Source: Perilla frutescens (taxonomy: Eukaryota; Streptophyta; Magnoliopsida; Lamiales; Lamiaceae). Taken from it: a stretch of DNA of 64,000 nucleotides. This document shows positions 20,368 through 32,159 of the stretch, one piece after another; the stretch's first letter is position 1, and each line of letters starts with the position of its first letter. The stretch is from positions 35,282,501 through 35,346,500 of the forward strand of contig BRKX01000004.1 in NCBI GenBank assembly GCA_026008535.1, given 5' to 3'. The position numbers and the translations under genes were made by a program. The notes beneath the pieces were generated by a model. The model saw only the letters and a program-made list of their open reading frames with translations, made no database searches and was not told the DNA's origin.

Positions 20368-20687
20368 TTATTTAAATGTTTTATAAATGCATGTGAACGT
20401 CGTGGCTTTGTTGACATATTAATATTAAATAATGAATTTTTGACTTGTCATAGGTGAACATGTTCTAATTGAAAAGTATTATTTTAAAATGGTAGGCTGG
20501 TTAAAATGTCTTAATCTTGTCTAATAGGTTGTTGAATGGTAATTTATTAATATTCTAAATGAAGTGTTGTCCAATTTTTTTAATTCGAAAAAATAATTGA
20601 TGTTAGTTTAAAAAAAGTATATTTTAATTTTCTTTTTTTGTATGTGTTTTCATTAGCACTATGTGCCTCTGGGTTCAGGGTACTTCA
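20368..20687 (+). repeat. Old LTR-like repeat R', right portion (with MULE1 right TSD)
   Basis: After the TTATTTAAA duplication (20,368-20,376) the sequence continues the R alignment broken at 8,577. It matches 62,701-63,031 through TTTTTGACT, GGTTGTTGAAT and AATGAAGTGTTGTC to a degraded end, GGGTACTTCA, against GGGGCGCTACA in R. The differences are mostly of the CG-to-TG or CA type. Confidence 0.8.
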
Positions 20688-21225
20688 TAAAAAAATATCA
20701 AATAAAAACCATTTGGATGAGCTCCACCGTATCATCGAATTTAAGGATAAATCTAGGATATTTCTATTCACACTACAAAGTTTACTCTTCACAACACACA
20801 CCTTAATTTTTTATTTTATTTTTCTTATCTTTTTTACTTTTCACACTACAATTTTTTACCAATTTACCCCCCAACTTCAGAATCAATTTCAACTAATTTA
20901 ATAAGTAGAAATAAAAGGATAGAGAGTGAAGAGTGAAATCGAATGTAGCCACCCTTCTCCTTTTCCCCACCCGGCCACTCATCAGCATCTCTTCTTCTTC
21001 CTCAACCCCTCGATCCCGGCCCCCTCCACGTTCGTCTGCCTGTCTTTGAATTTTGTCGCAAAACTTATAAGTGATGCTCGGAAAATAAGTGGAACCAAAT
21101 GTATCGTGGAATTGAATTTTTCGAATTGGTGTTGGAAAAATAATATGTTTTGAAATTCTCTCCAAGTTCGGGATTTTTTTTTCCAAACAAGTTTCTCTCT
21201 TTTTCGATCGGTTTTTTTTTATGTA
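20688..21225. other. No gene seen
   Basis: AT-rich sequence with one less AT-rich patch (20,940-21,060: TTCTCC and CCCGGCC tracts) that may be an old exon or leader fragment. No open frame with recognisable motifs, no splice structure and no repeat boundary other than the R' end on the left. Confidence 0.5.
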
Positions 21226-24200
21226 CTAGCAGAGAACGCGTGCATTGCATGCAATTCAACTAATTTATTTAAATTAATGAATGAATTTTGCATAATTTTA
21301 CTATACTATATTTGGGTAGTCAATTTAAAAATATATTTCATTATATATATATATATATCAATTTATAAATTTAATAATATCTAAAATTTCTAGATTAATC
21401 AATAATTAGAAAAATAATATATACATAAACTATAATTAAATTGTAACTATTCAAACACGAACTTAGAATTTATAGTCTTTTAATTTATTTATATTTATGT
21501 TGTTTTATTATATATATACATAGATATGTATATGTATATATACATATGGTTAGGTTATTGTGAGAAATAATTCTCATGTGAGAAATCAAAATAAATTTGA
21601 TTCATTTATTTTTCTTGATCGATGGTTGGTAGTTAATTCTGTGCAAATAGGCGTGATGAATGTAGATTAATTCATATAGGTGTGTTGTATATTATAAAAT
21701 TGCTATGAAACTATTATGGAAAGAAATTATTAGCTACGCGAAATATGGATACGTTATATCTTAGATTCCCCAAAGATTAAAAACGGTCAGAGGAGTTTAA
21801 CAAACTCAATCATGTTTATAATATTTCTATTTAAAAAATTACTAAATAATAGACTATCACAAAAAAATTAATTAATTAATGGACTTTTAAGCAATAAAAT
21901 AATAGCAATTAAACAGTAAAATGCAGTCAGATAAGAGAGAGATCTATCCTTTTTCAAGATTCCTTTTTTTTTACAAAAATTCTCAATCTTTTTAGATTGT
22001 TGACGTATATATGTATTAACACAATTCAAATCTTCTATTAAACAATTTTTATGTTGACTTTACCATAAAATAAAAATACAAATTTTTAATTAATATAAGT
22101 TCACAAAATCTTGCATCATCCATTTCAAAAAAATTCAGTATAAAGTTAATTAAACTTACTAAAATGTTAATGAGTTCAAAATAGTATTATTATATGATTT
22201 TTTTACTATCGTGACAAAACACCTTATCGCACATCAATTAAGATAGTTTATCTCATAAGTAAATTATATTTTTAACAACTCGATGTTATCAATTTATTTA
22301 TGTATATCACGATACACTGAATTCAACTGTTTTAAATATTGCATATGTCACAAAATATTAACTATTTTTTGTGTGTATTTTATCCGAACATACATTTAAT
22401 ACTATATTTTTTATTGTAATATAAATGACTACATTGAACAAATAAAACTAAAAATAACTTAACTAAATTAAAATGGTGTTGAATGTATAAATATCATGTG
22501 TTTAAAGATAAAAAAAAAACTTCATTATTATAGCAACATGTGTTGCTCAATGATAAAGAAATGTTAAAATCTCAATGATTTAGTACTAATTTAATTAGTA
22601 GTACAAATCTAAGGAAAAATTATTCAATTTCTCAATTTCAATTATTTCCTCAACTAACAGAGAATGTCCATTCTCATTCTTATAATTGATATGTTTTAAA
22701 ATTGGTAATCACCATTTTCGTGGCAAACTATATTCCAAGACATGTGCAATATAAATTCCTTCTACCGAGGAATTTAATTATTCTTATTCAACCAAAACAC
22801 ATTATATATATATATATATATATCATTCTATAAAAAAATCATAATGTACAACACTTCTACATATAACTACGAATTATATTATTGTTCTATATGTATTATG
22901 TTTAACTAAATAGTTTGAGAATTATGTTAAATAATTAGTAGTTCAATCTAAGGGGAAAATATTCGATTCTTCCATTTCAACTCTTTTATAAGTAATTGGA
23001 CTATGTTTATTCTCAGTCATATGATTATAGGTAGTCAACATCATCCATATTTGAAAAATGTATGCAATATTCATCCCCCCAAATGAATTTAAATAACTAT
23101 TCTTAATTAACTGAATATTCTAATATAAAATATTTTATATATAATTATAAAACCAACTGATATTATATTCTAAAAAAATTTCTCAAATTATAAATTAATA
23201 AGCTAGAAAAAGGTAACATTTGAACCATAATTTTAAATTTATTTTTCCAATCAACCATTTATTATTGTAATGTTTTTAAAGTCATGTATAGATTATAAAT
23301 TCGTATAAAGTTGGTGATTTTTTTTAACCATATTTTTAAAACTTTGTCTAGCAACTTTCAAAATATGGCCCCCAAAATTTTCTACATTAATCAATTCTTA
23401 TATTTATCTTCATCATGGACTTCTTTTAAATGTTCTTCATTCACTTTAATAGATATATATTCTAATAGTTCAACATATATTATCTGACATGTCTTCTTGG
23501 TGCAGTCAATATTATCTGAGCCCAACCATAAATATAGAAGTTGAAATTTAATTTCAATAAATTTAATTAGAACTACTCTTAATCATATGAATGAGAGTGA
23601 ACACATCAATTTCGATTAATAAATTAAAACTTAGCATTTTGGTTGTATATATTATGGAACCATTTTTTTTTTTAATTTTCTTTCATATACCATATAACAT
23701 GATTTAGAACCACACACACACACACACACTGTAGTTACCGCAACTAAATTACATGTTTTCTATTAAAAGTTATTTAAATAGCTTATATTAAATGAATCAA
23801 ATCATTGATTGAATGTTGATGTAATTCTTGATTATTGACAAATAATTTCTTAAGAACAATGAGCTAGATTAGTTTATAATCTTTCCATAAATTCAAGTTT
23901 TTATTTTTCAATCTCCTTCGTTGGGATGTAATTAGTTGGTCCCGAATGAGTCAAATGGGGTTTAGGGGGGTTGAATAAATTTTTTTCAAAATTCAATTTA
24001 AAGTGAGGAAATATGAGGCCTTGACTCGTTACTTCATTTGTACTAACTATCGTTGAGATAGTCTAGAATAATAATTTCAGAGGATAAAATATATAATGAA
24101 CAATATAAAATAACGGTAATCAGCCGTTAGTGAATATGACTCTGGACATCTTATTTGAATGAATGTGTTGCAATTAAGATATGTCAATCAAAATAAAGCA

Positions 24201-25622
24201 ATATACAACACATAAGATTTATAGAGGTTCGAAGCTAAAACTTCTACGTCTTCTCTACCATTGTATAGATCAGTTGTGCTATAGATAACTAATGACGTGA
24301 CATCTTTATTGATTATCAACTCGTCTCTGTGATAATTGTGTATTCGTTTAGTCGAGTTTGTCATGACTCATTATTTTGAGTTATTTGACATTTCATTAAA
24401 ATATTTGACCGATTATTTTTCCAACATAATCTATATAAACTATGTAATAGTACAATTCTATTATATTTAAATTATAACATATAATATATTATATGTGGAG
24501 AATTAATTATATAATATATTATATTACTGCACGTTTTTTTTTCTTGTTTACTATGGTTGATATGATGAAGAAATAATTGATGGAGAATTAATTAATGTAA
24601 ATGAAGAATTGTAATAGTACAATACTACTAAAATAGATATAATATATTACACGTGATAATGATTAATTATATAATGATTGATGGAGAATAAATTCTTGAT
24701 TTTTGATAGAGAACTTTTTAAGTATCATCAGGTTAGTTTATAATATTTCTATAAATTCAAGCATTTATTTTTCAATCTCTTCATGCGAACATAATTTATA
24801 TAGACTATATGATTGATGAAGAATTAATTAATATGGATGAATGAAAAATTATAATAATACAATTCTATTTATTAATATTTAAATTATAAAATTAAATATA
24901 ATATATTATATGTGTTGAATTAATTATATACTATATTATTTTGTTGCGGGATTATATTTTTTAATTTTTTTTCTTGTTTGCTATGGTTGATATGATAGAT
25001 AAATAATTGGTGAAAAATTAATATGATGTGGATGAAGAATTAGAATAGTACAATACTATTGAAATAAATATAATAAATATATGTGAATAATTAATTATAT
25101 AATATAGTATATTACTATTTTACCCTAAATTAAATGCATATTATGGATATAATAGACAAATCATATTTTGTTTATTTTTTTATATTTAATTGATGAAACG
25201 GAAAGCTAATGGTGTTTTGCCTTTGACTTCTTAATGGAAAAAAAGAAGCTTCAACAAATTTAAAATATAATGTTCATAATTTCCGAAATAAAATAATTAT
25301 CTAAATAATTGATTACTTATAAAACCTAAGCAAAGGATTTAGAAATCGGGTTTCATGGACTCGTCAAAATTTCTTAAATTGGTTTATAAATATAATATAT
25401 TATATTAACAAATAATTATTTATAATATTTTATATTAGGGATAATTTTATGTAGTAGAGTTCAATTGTAACAAAACTATTGAAATAAATATAATATATTA
25501 TATTTAAAAAAAACTGTAATATATTATATTACTTTTTTACCCTTAAATTAAGTGCAAATTGTGGACATAATAGGCAAACCATATTTTGTAAGAAACATCC
25601 ACACTTTTTATATAGGTATAGA
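21226..25622 (-). mobile_element. Candidate non-autonomous Helitron
   Basis: On the minus strand the element would start TCTATACCTATATAAAAAG (25,622) after a flanking A. It would end with a GC-rich hairpin (GCATGC-AAT-GCACGC, one mismatch), then GTTCTCTG and CTAG (21,229-21,226) before a flanking T. A TC start, a 3' hairpin about 10 nt before CTRR, and insertion between A and T are the Helitron hallmarks. The inside is AT-rich, with no Rep or helicase coding. The two ends may belong to different elements, because the interior contains a second 5'-like block near 25,170. Confidence 0.45.
23830..25590. repeat. Diverged AT-rich repeats (three to four copies)
   Basis: A block with TTCAAG, TTTATTTTTCAATCTC recurs at about 23,890 and 24,758. 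A block with ATAGTACAAT, AATATATTATAT and TTAATTATATA recurs at about 24,450, 24,610, 24,855 and 25,035. GGACATAATAGGCAAACCATATTTTG at 25,562 repeats in altered form at 25,143. Spacing is irregular, so these look like successive segmental duplications inside the candidate Helitron. The neighbouring part 21,300-23,830 is AT-rich, with a CA run at 23,711-23,729 and TA runs at 21,343 and 22,804, and no genes. Confidence 0.6.
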
Positions 25623-25874
25623 TTATTTTGTAAGGGTATTTAATTATTTTCATAATAAATTACTTTTGATTTTGTGTTGTGTAAATATAAACGCCTTAAA
25701 TTAATATCAATTTAAAACATTTTCGACACATTATGATAAATCCTAACAACATATTTTATTGTTTTTTTTTTTTTGAGGAAACAACATATTTTATTGTTAA
25801 AACCAACTTCAAAAGCTGAAAAGAAACAAAATGAAAATTCTTGATTAGTTAATACCGAAATCCTACAATTAATA

Positions 25875-28112
25875 TTACTCGAAAATAACTGCGATCGGAC
25901 TGATGACCAAGTGCTTGGCAGAAATCCACTTAATCAATCCTTGAGAAGAATCGTACTTGGCTGCGGCAGCTGATCGGGTAAACCTCACACTATAACGCCG
26001 TTTCTCTCCCACTTTTGAAAATCTAAGCTTACTTGGATTGACATTCACAGTGACCTTCTCCGGCGAAATGACCTGAACACGGTACGTCGAATTCGATTTA
26101 CCAACATTCGTAACCGTCCTCGTATATGTCTGAGAACTGGATCCAAGATTGATGGAAAACGATGGATAATTCAACTGAGCCTCAGCAATAGGCGACTCTT
26201 TCGAGCAATCCACCTTGCGTTGGACGATGATTCCAACTTGATTGTTGGTATATTTCAAGCCACACAAGTAGGGTATATAGTCATCCGGCTTAATATCGTA
26301 AATAAGTCCGGGATCGTTTGCTTTGGAAGGATTCACATGACCTGCACCAGTAGCAAATACATCAGCAGGTAGGAGCCTTTGATCCTCAATCCGTTTCCCA
26401 CCATGGTTGACTCGATCCGCGGTGGTCATGATGGCCGACTTGATTGCAGCCGGTGACCAGTCAGGATGCGCGCTTTTGAGCAAGGCCGCGACGCCACTGA
26501 GATGAGGGCACGACATCGAGGTTCCCGAGATGATGTTGAAGGTAGACTTGCTATTAGTGGCTTGGTGATTTTCAAGTGATGTAGGCCAAGCTGCAAGTAT
26601 GTTATTTCCTGGGCCTATAATGTCGGGTTTTAGTATTCCAGGGCTTGGAGTGCTCGGACCCCTGGATGAAAATGCAGCCACTACTGGGGCAATTTTATAA
26701 TTATATCTGGTTCCTTGGAAGATGAGTCTGGCTGTCGGGGTAGAAACTGTAGTCATGTATGATTTGATCTTGACTGCGTCTGCGTAACTGATGTGTGATG
26801 CGGGAACAACATGAGCTTCTGCAGATAAAGTGTACCCTTGAGTTTCTTGATTCATTAGAATCATTCCCGCACCACTAGCATTCTTCACTGCTTCGCCTTT
26901 CGCAACTCTCACAACTGATCCACCGTTTTCGCACACAACTATTTTTCCTTCAACATCTGCTTTCTCCAGTACCCCTTTCCCACAGAAAGAAGACGCATTG
27001 CTACTTTTCCCGGGGAAAACAAGTTTAAAATCTCTAGTGGAAGAGAAATTACGAGGCTGAAAAGCTGATTCACCACCTAATATCTCGCCGTTTCCGAGAA
27101 CTACAGTGGCTCTTAAATTTCTGTCGATTGTACTAGCTCCAACTGTAAGAATCCAGGGAGCCTCATTCGAAGTAGTCCAATACGAAGGCCCTTTATTCCC
27201 AGCGGAGCAGCTGACGAAGATCCCCTTCTCCATCGCACGATATGCACCGATGGCGATGTTATCACTGTGAAAAGGGAATGAAATCCCTCCAATCGACATA
27301 GAAAGCACGTCGACGCCGTCTCTAATCGCGGCGTCCATCCCCGCCATTATGTCACTCTCCGGGCACCCATTTGGTCCACAAACTTTGTACATTGCCACAT
27401 GAGCTAGTGGCGCGATGCCAACCGCTGTGCCATTTGCATTGCCGAAAATACTCGCCTTTTTCACGAAATTACCGCCTGCTGTGCTGGAAGTATGCGTGCC
27501 GTGGCCTTGCCCGTCGGCCGGGGTGCCATTTCCATTGTTGAAGTATCTTGCTCCGATCAGTTTCTTGTTGCAGGCATTCTTCGAACGGAACTTGCATTTC
27601 CCCTTCCATTTTTTGGGAGGCTCCGGCATTCCTTTGTCGTGGAAAGAGGGGTGGTCCGGTTTGATTCCGGTGTCTAACAGTCCGATTATGACACCCTTCC
27701 CGTAATTGGAAACATTCCAGAATCCGGCGTTCTGGTTCAGCCCCAAGAAGCTGGGAGAATGAGTCGTGTGAAGTTCATAAATTCGTTTGGGACGGGCGGA
27801 GACGAAGCCTTCTCTATCTTCCAAAGCTTTCACTTCGTCTGCTGATAGTTTTGCTGCGAAACCTGAAAACACGTTGCGATAGCGGTGCACAATGCGTGCT
27901 TGAGGATCATCGGTTGAGGCTGCTGCAGTCGTCGCTAAGAATGAATCTAGATCGCTGATTTGTTGGTCGATATGGACAACGTATGTCTGTAGAGGGCTCT
28001 CTGCTCCGAGATTTTCTGCTCTCAGAAACTGCTGAAAATTGAATAAGCAGATGATTAGGGCTAGAAAAGTAGTGACACTCATAGCCATGAAGCTCTGTAA
28101 AAATGATTTCAA
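25875..28112 (-). CDS. Subtilisin-like serine protease (subtilase, S8A), P69/SBT1-like
   Basis: Complete single-exon gene of 745 residues, normal for plant subtilases. In order: a hydrophobic signal peptide (1-32), an I9 inhibitor prodomain (about 43-115, YVVHIDQ to ELHTTHSPSFLGL), and the S8 catalytic domain with Asp147 (GLLDTGI), His204 (GHGTHTSSTAGG), oxyanion Asn306 (SAGNKGPS) and Ser532 (SGTSMSCPH). A PA insertion lies at about 360-460. A C-terminal fibronectin-III-like domain starts near LNYPSFS (648) and ends IAVIFE. It should be secreted, autoprocessed and active in the apoplast. The ending WISAKHLVISPIAV resembles the tomato P69 group, whose members act in defence and development; the substrate cannot be inferred. 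All catalytic residues are intact. The start is the first ATG and gives the expected signal peptide. It is the only clear host gene here. Confidence 0.97.
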   Translation of the reverse strand: MKSFLQSFMAMSVTTFLALIICLFNFQQFLRAENLGAESPLQTYVVHIDQQISDLDSFLATTAAASTDDPQARIVHRYRNVFSGFAAKLSADEVKALEDREGFVSARPKRIYELHTTHSPSFLGLNQNAGFWNVSNYGKGVIIGLLDTGIKPDHPSFHDKGMPEPPKKWKGKCKFRSKNACNKKLIGARYFNNGNGTPADGQGHGTHTSSTAGGNFVKKASIFGNANGTAVGIAPLAHVAMYKVCGPNGCPESDIMAGMDAAIRDGVDVLSMSIGGISFPFHSDNIAIGAYRAMEKGIFVSCSAGNKGPSYWTTSNEAPWILTVGASTIDRNLRATVVLGNGEILGGESAFQPRNFSSTRDFKLVFPGKSSNASSFCGKGVLEKADVEGKIVVCENGGSVVRVAKGEAVKNASGAGMILMNQETQGYTLSAEAHVVPASHISYADAVKIKSYMTTVSTPTARLIFQGTRYNYKIAPVVAAFSSRGPSTPSPGILKPDIIGPGNNILAAWPTSLENHQATNSKSTFNIISGTSMSCPHLSGVAALLKSAHPDWSPAAIKSAIMTTADRVNHGGKRIEDQRLLPADVFATGAGHVNPSKANDPGLIYDIKPDDYIPYLCGLKYTNNQVGIIVQRKVDCSKESPIAEAQLNYPSFSINLGSSSQTYTRTVTNVGKSNSTYRVQVISPEKVTVNVNPSKLRFSKVGEKRRYSVRFTRSAAAAKYDSSQGLIKWISAKHLVISPIAVIFE

Positions 28113-28447
28113 TGGAAAAGCTGTTGCTTTAATTTGAATTATGTATACTGAGCACTGGTAGAGTTTTCAGATTTTATTTCCTATTGTAGGCATAAAATTT
28201 ATGCAATTTCCTAATTACTGCTACAAGATCGGGAATTTCATCGTAGTAGATGTGGTAAGATTTTGCTATCATTTTTAGCGCATTAAATTGCATTTTGTCA
28301 ATAATAAGATACCACTTTTGACTCTCGTGTATATATGATTATAGATGTATACAATTACATCATATATGTTTCGATTAATCAATTAAGATATTGTCATTGT
28401 GATTTCAGGAAATTGAGGAGTTCATTGGGTAAATTAGATAAATTAAA

Positions 28448-28484
<37 letters not shown>

Positions 28485-28920
28485 ATCGAAGATATTTGTG
28501 CTATATATTCTACGTTTGTATGTTGTATCAATTTTATTGTACATCTTTTCTTTTATAATATAATCTATTTGAAACTAAATCACGTCCTTGCATAAAATAT
28601 TGCTTAGAGTTGCGAATTGAAGAGAACAGTAATGTTTGGACATTGATGACATATGAAAGTGATTAGTACGAATAATTTTCCCTTTGTAATTTGGGTGTGA
28701 GTACAGATTTGGAAAAGCTGTGAACATTGAAACTATATAGAAATAAATAATATTTAAATTATATCTAGCTCACTTAGTGGTTATAAATCGAGAATTCTAC
28801 TTTTGAATATATACATGGGGAATGGTCACGGAAAGAACCAACCTTGGTGTGAGAATTAAGAATCAATCCACATCTTTTAATTTTAAAATTAAATAATTTA
28901 GATTTGATAAAAAAAGACAG
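28113..28920. other. Upstream region of the subtilase gene; no other gene
   Basis: AT-rich DNA that should contain the subtilase promoter (the gene reads leftward from 28,112). A TATA-like GTATACATAAT can be read on the minus strand near 28,145, but it is close to the ATG and unconvincing. A TA microsatellite sits at 28,449-28,482. No coding features. Confidence 0.5.
28449..28482. repeat. (TA)n microsatellite
   Basis: Run of about 17 AT dinucleotides about 340 bp upstream of the subtilase start codon. Likely polymorphic. Confidence 0.9.
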
Positions 28921-29158
28921 TGGCATAACTGTTAATAAAAAGAACATAAGAAAAATAAGGTGGCATTTTCGTAATTTTATCATTATCAAGGTCAAAATTA
29001 AAAAAAACGGGTTTTCTGGACGCGTACTAACAGAAACCGAATTATATACTAAAGAAGACATTGGTGATGCCAATATAAGCATTGATAATGCTAATATTAA
29101 CATTGATGATGTTGACGTTATGAGACTATTATCATATGCATTACGAAGAAATATCTAA
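28921..29158 (+). repeat. Anonymous repeat, copy 1 (uninterrupted)
   Basis: This 238-bp sequence runs from GGCATAACTGTTAATAAAAAG to GAAGAAATATCTAAC. It is repeated in diverged form at 29,336-29,501 plus 31,224-31,290. Copy 1 contains AAGCATTGATAATGCTAATATTA without interruption, which makes it the empty-site control for the insertion in copy 2. Its class is unknown and it shows no coding motifs. Confidence 0.75.
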
Positions 29159-29335
29159 CTTTGAAGGCAAAACTATTTTTATTAGTAAATAATTAAATAA
29201 CACATTTTATATGGTTGGAAAGCTAGTGAACTCTAGTTTTCAATTAAAAAAGAATTTCAAAAAAATATTAATCGTGGTCGAATTTATATGAGTTTGATTA
29301 AAGGTAGCGTTACATATGAATATATTTTAGATTTG

Positions 29336-31290
29336 GCATTACTATAAATAAAAGGGGCATAAGAAAAACATGGTAACATCTTTCATGATTTTGTCAATGT
29401 CAAGGTAAAAAAAAGAAAAAGACTTTTTGAGAGTGTGCTAACAGAAACAGAATCGTATGCTAAAGAAAACATTGGTGATGCTAATATAAGCATTGATAAT
29501 GGAGAAAATTACATTTTCAGTCCGATAGGACATGGCCCTTTCCAGTTTTGGTCCCATATAAATTAATTTGGTTCTTTATCGATTTTATGAAGCTGAAATG
29601 ACCCCAAAAGACTGTGATATGCAAATATAATCCCAAACGTTTTGACGGACTTATTAACATTTGACGGAATGTTAGCACATGAGATAGAAAATTTCACTTT
29701 TGGTCCCATAGGGCTCACTACTCTCCCCGGCCTTTTGGTCTCATCGATGTCGATTTTGGTCCCCAACAGTTTCGAACTATCAGTTTTTCCCACTCTGTGA
29801 CTTTTTCGTCAAATTTGGTATTGATTTTGGTCTCATTTTACTATCAGTTTTGGTCCCAAACGAAAATTTTCGAAAATATCTTCAACAATTTATTTTCTAG
29901 ATTTTTTCCTAAAGAAAAAATTTATTATTATGGTTGATTTATTCATAATTAAATTCTTGTAAAATAAAAAATCAAGAAAAAATTATACTTTGATACCTAC
30001 ATTTTGGACTTTCATTACAAAAAATCCACGTTTTAGCGACAGAAGCGCGCCAAGCCAAGCCTAAAATATTAAAAATTAATATAAAAATTAAAAATTATAA
30101 AGTAAAATAAGTAAAAATATTTAAAAATTTTATATTCATAATTAGTAATTGAAAAATAAAAATAAAAAATATTAAAAAATAGTATATAATATTAAAAATT
30201 AAAAAATAAAAGAAAATTTAAAATGTAAAATAAATAAAAATTAATAATACTAAGAAGATTGATTTTAAATTCATAATTAATTAGTAATTGAAAAATTAAA
30301 AATTAAAAATATTAAAAAATAATATGAAATATTGAAAAAACTAAAATAATAAAATAAATAAAAAATAAAAATTTTAAAAAAATTGATTTCAAATTCGTAA
30401 TTAAACATTAATTGGAAAATAAAAATTAAAAAATCAAAATTAATTTATCTACGGTATTATTCCGTAACTAATATGTCGCTAAGATTAAAAAAATATATCA
30501 AAAAAAAAAAAAACGTTTAACAATGAAAATCTGTGAAATAATGTAGACTAAAATCTGCAATTAATTTATTCAATCCAGAGTAAAAAAAAAAAAAAGTTTT
30601 GCATCAGAGTTGTTGGTTTTTTGCTGATTTGGAACACTTAAAATGTTAAGTGTCTACTACTCATGTTTGGACATCTGATTATGCAAAAAAATACAGAAGC
30701 TCTGATAATGAATTTCATGGTTTGCTTTATGATTTTCTTATTTTTTTTATATCTAAATGTTGTTGGTTATTTTCCTATTTTTTTATCTCTGATATGGAGC
30801 TCTAAAATTGTATTGAAATTGATGTTGTAGCTGCTAGGGAAACTAGAGCTCAGTGGCATACATACCGCTAGAGACAACAATATTCTTTTTTTTTGTGGAA
30901 TTTATCATTGTGTTTTTTGTATTAAGTGCATAGGTGTATATATAGATGAATGCTGATAGGTTTGTGGCATTTATTCCCTCCAAAAAGTGAGTATTTTTCC
31001 CTTCAAAGCTTCAATTTTTCGTCCAGAAAGCAATAAAATCGATCCAACGAATTATGTTTCTTATGGGACTAAAATGAAATTTTAGTCTGGGATTAAAATT
31101 GCATATCAATTTAACAGAAAACATAACAGCATGACCATTTTTGCATGTTTTGGTTGAGTGGGACCAAAATCGGAGAGGACCATGTCCTATGGGACTATAA
31201 ATGCAATTTTCTCATTGATAATGCTAATATTAACATTGATGATGCTAGTGTTATGAGACTATGTCATATGCATTATGAAAAAATATCTAA
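29336..31290 (+). repeat. Anonymous repeat, copy 2, split by a 1.7-kb insertion
   Basis: The left part, 29,336-29,501, and the right part, 31,224-31,290, together match 28,921-29,158. The break coincides with the 10-bp duplication ATTGATAATG (29,492-29,501 and 31,214-31,223). Copies 1 and 2 lie in the same orientation about 400 bp apart, as from an old tandem duplication. Confidence 0.75.
29502..31213. mobile_element. Foldback (MULE-like) non-autonomous element with 9-10 bp TSD
   Basis: The ends are inverted copies: left GAGAAAATTACATTTTCAG, AGGACATGG and TTTTGGTCCC; right, as reverse complement, GAGAAAATTGCATTTATAG, AGGACATGG and TTTTGGTCCC. The flanking duplication ATTGATAATG is perfect. 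The inside is non-coding and AT-rich, with a three-copy tandem block of about 125-135 bp marked by TTCATAATTA and TAATTG (about 30,134, 30,270 and 30,394). Duplication length and end structure suggest a Mutator-type MITE. No transposase is encoded. Confidence 0.75.
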
Positions 31291-31960
31291 CGTTCAAAAA
31301 AAATATTTAGCATTTATTTAGAAATTTATTTTGTTCTGTTAGTATAACAATACTTGACGGAACATATAAAACCTAATTATGAACGAATATTGTCAGCATT
31401 GTTTCATAATGAATTAGCAATTTCATTTTATTTTGTTAGCATCAAGAAACTTCCAAGAACATGTAAAACTTAGCACATGAACAACGATATTGGCACTGTC
31501 TGATTTAGTTGTACATTTTGAATTATTAGCATTATTGTTCACCAATTTTAACATTATCATATCGCATTTTAGCATTATCATAAAATGTTAGCATTAGTAG
31601 AAAAAAAAAAGTTGTCAGGAACACTATAAATCAACCATGAACAATATTGTTAGAATTTTATTATATTAGCATTATCATTCGATAGTGTTAGGATTATCAT
31701 TGCTAATTTTAGCATTATCATAATTAATGTTACCATTAGCAGGAAAACTTACCATGAACATTATAAACCAACTATGAACAACGATGTTAGAATTTTATTA
31801 TATTAGCATTATCATTCGATATTGTTAACATTATCATTGATCTTGTTAGCATTAGAAAAATATGATACACTTAAGGTGAAAATAATAACATGGGTGAAAT
31901 TATGAGTAGCATTGACATATGCAAACTTTACATTTTAGTAGTGAAGAGATAGACGATTTC
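31291..31960. repeat. Degenerate TTAGCATTATCA repeats; no gene
   Basis: Short diverged units (TTAGCATTATCA, AACAATATTGTTAG, TTATATTAGCATTATCATTCGAT) recur. One longer block of about 70 bp is present at about 31,636 and 31,776. I see no open frame or known element. Confidence 0.6.
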
Positions 31961-31963
31961 CAA

Positions 31964-32119
31964 GCTTATGATGGATTGTTGTATTTTCTGATTTTGAGAG
32001 TTACACCTTATACACTCGAGTGTGAAGTGAATTTTCATATTGCTTATGATGGATTGTTGTATTTTCTGATTTTGAGAGTTACACCTTATACACTCGAGTG
32101 TGAAGTGAATTTTCATATT
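31964..32119. repeat. Perfect 78-bp tandem duplication
   Basis: 31,964-32,041 is repeated without visible change at 32,042-32,119. Because 78 is divisible by three, any frame through it repeats 26 residues, but no known protein motif appears and I do not call a gene. The identity implies a recent event. Confidence 0.95.
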
Positions 32120-32159
32120 TACCTTTCGAGAGGTCTGTAATTCCAATGAATTTTGATTG

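Noticed and set aside
20926..21186. Possible exon of a host gene
   Set aside because: A less AT-rich patch with open frames on both strands but no splice sites, no motifs and no continuation.
28904..29158. Short coding region in the anonymous repeat
   Set aside because: The frame is low complexity, is not kept open in the sister copy and has no known motif.
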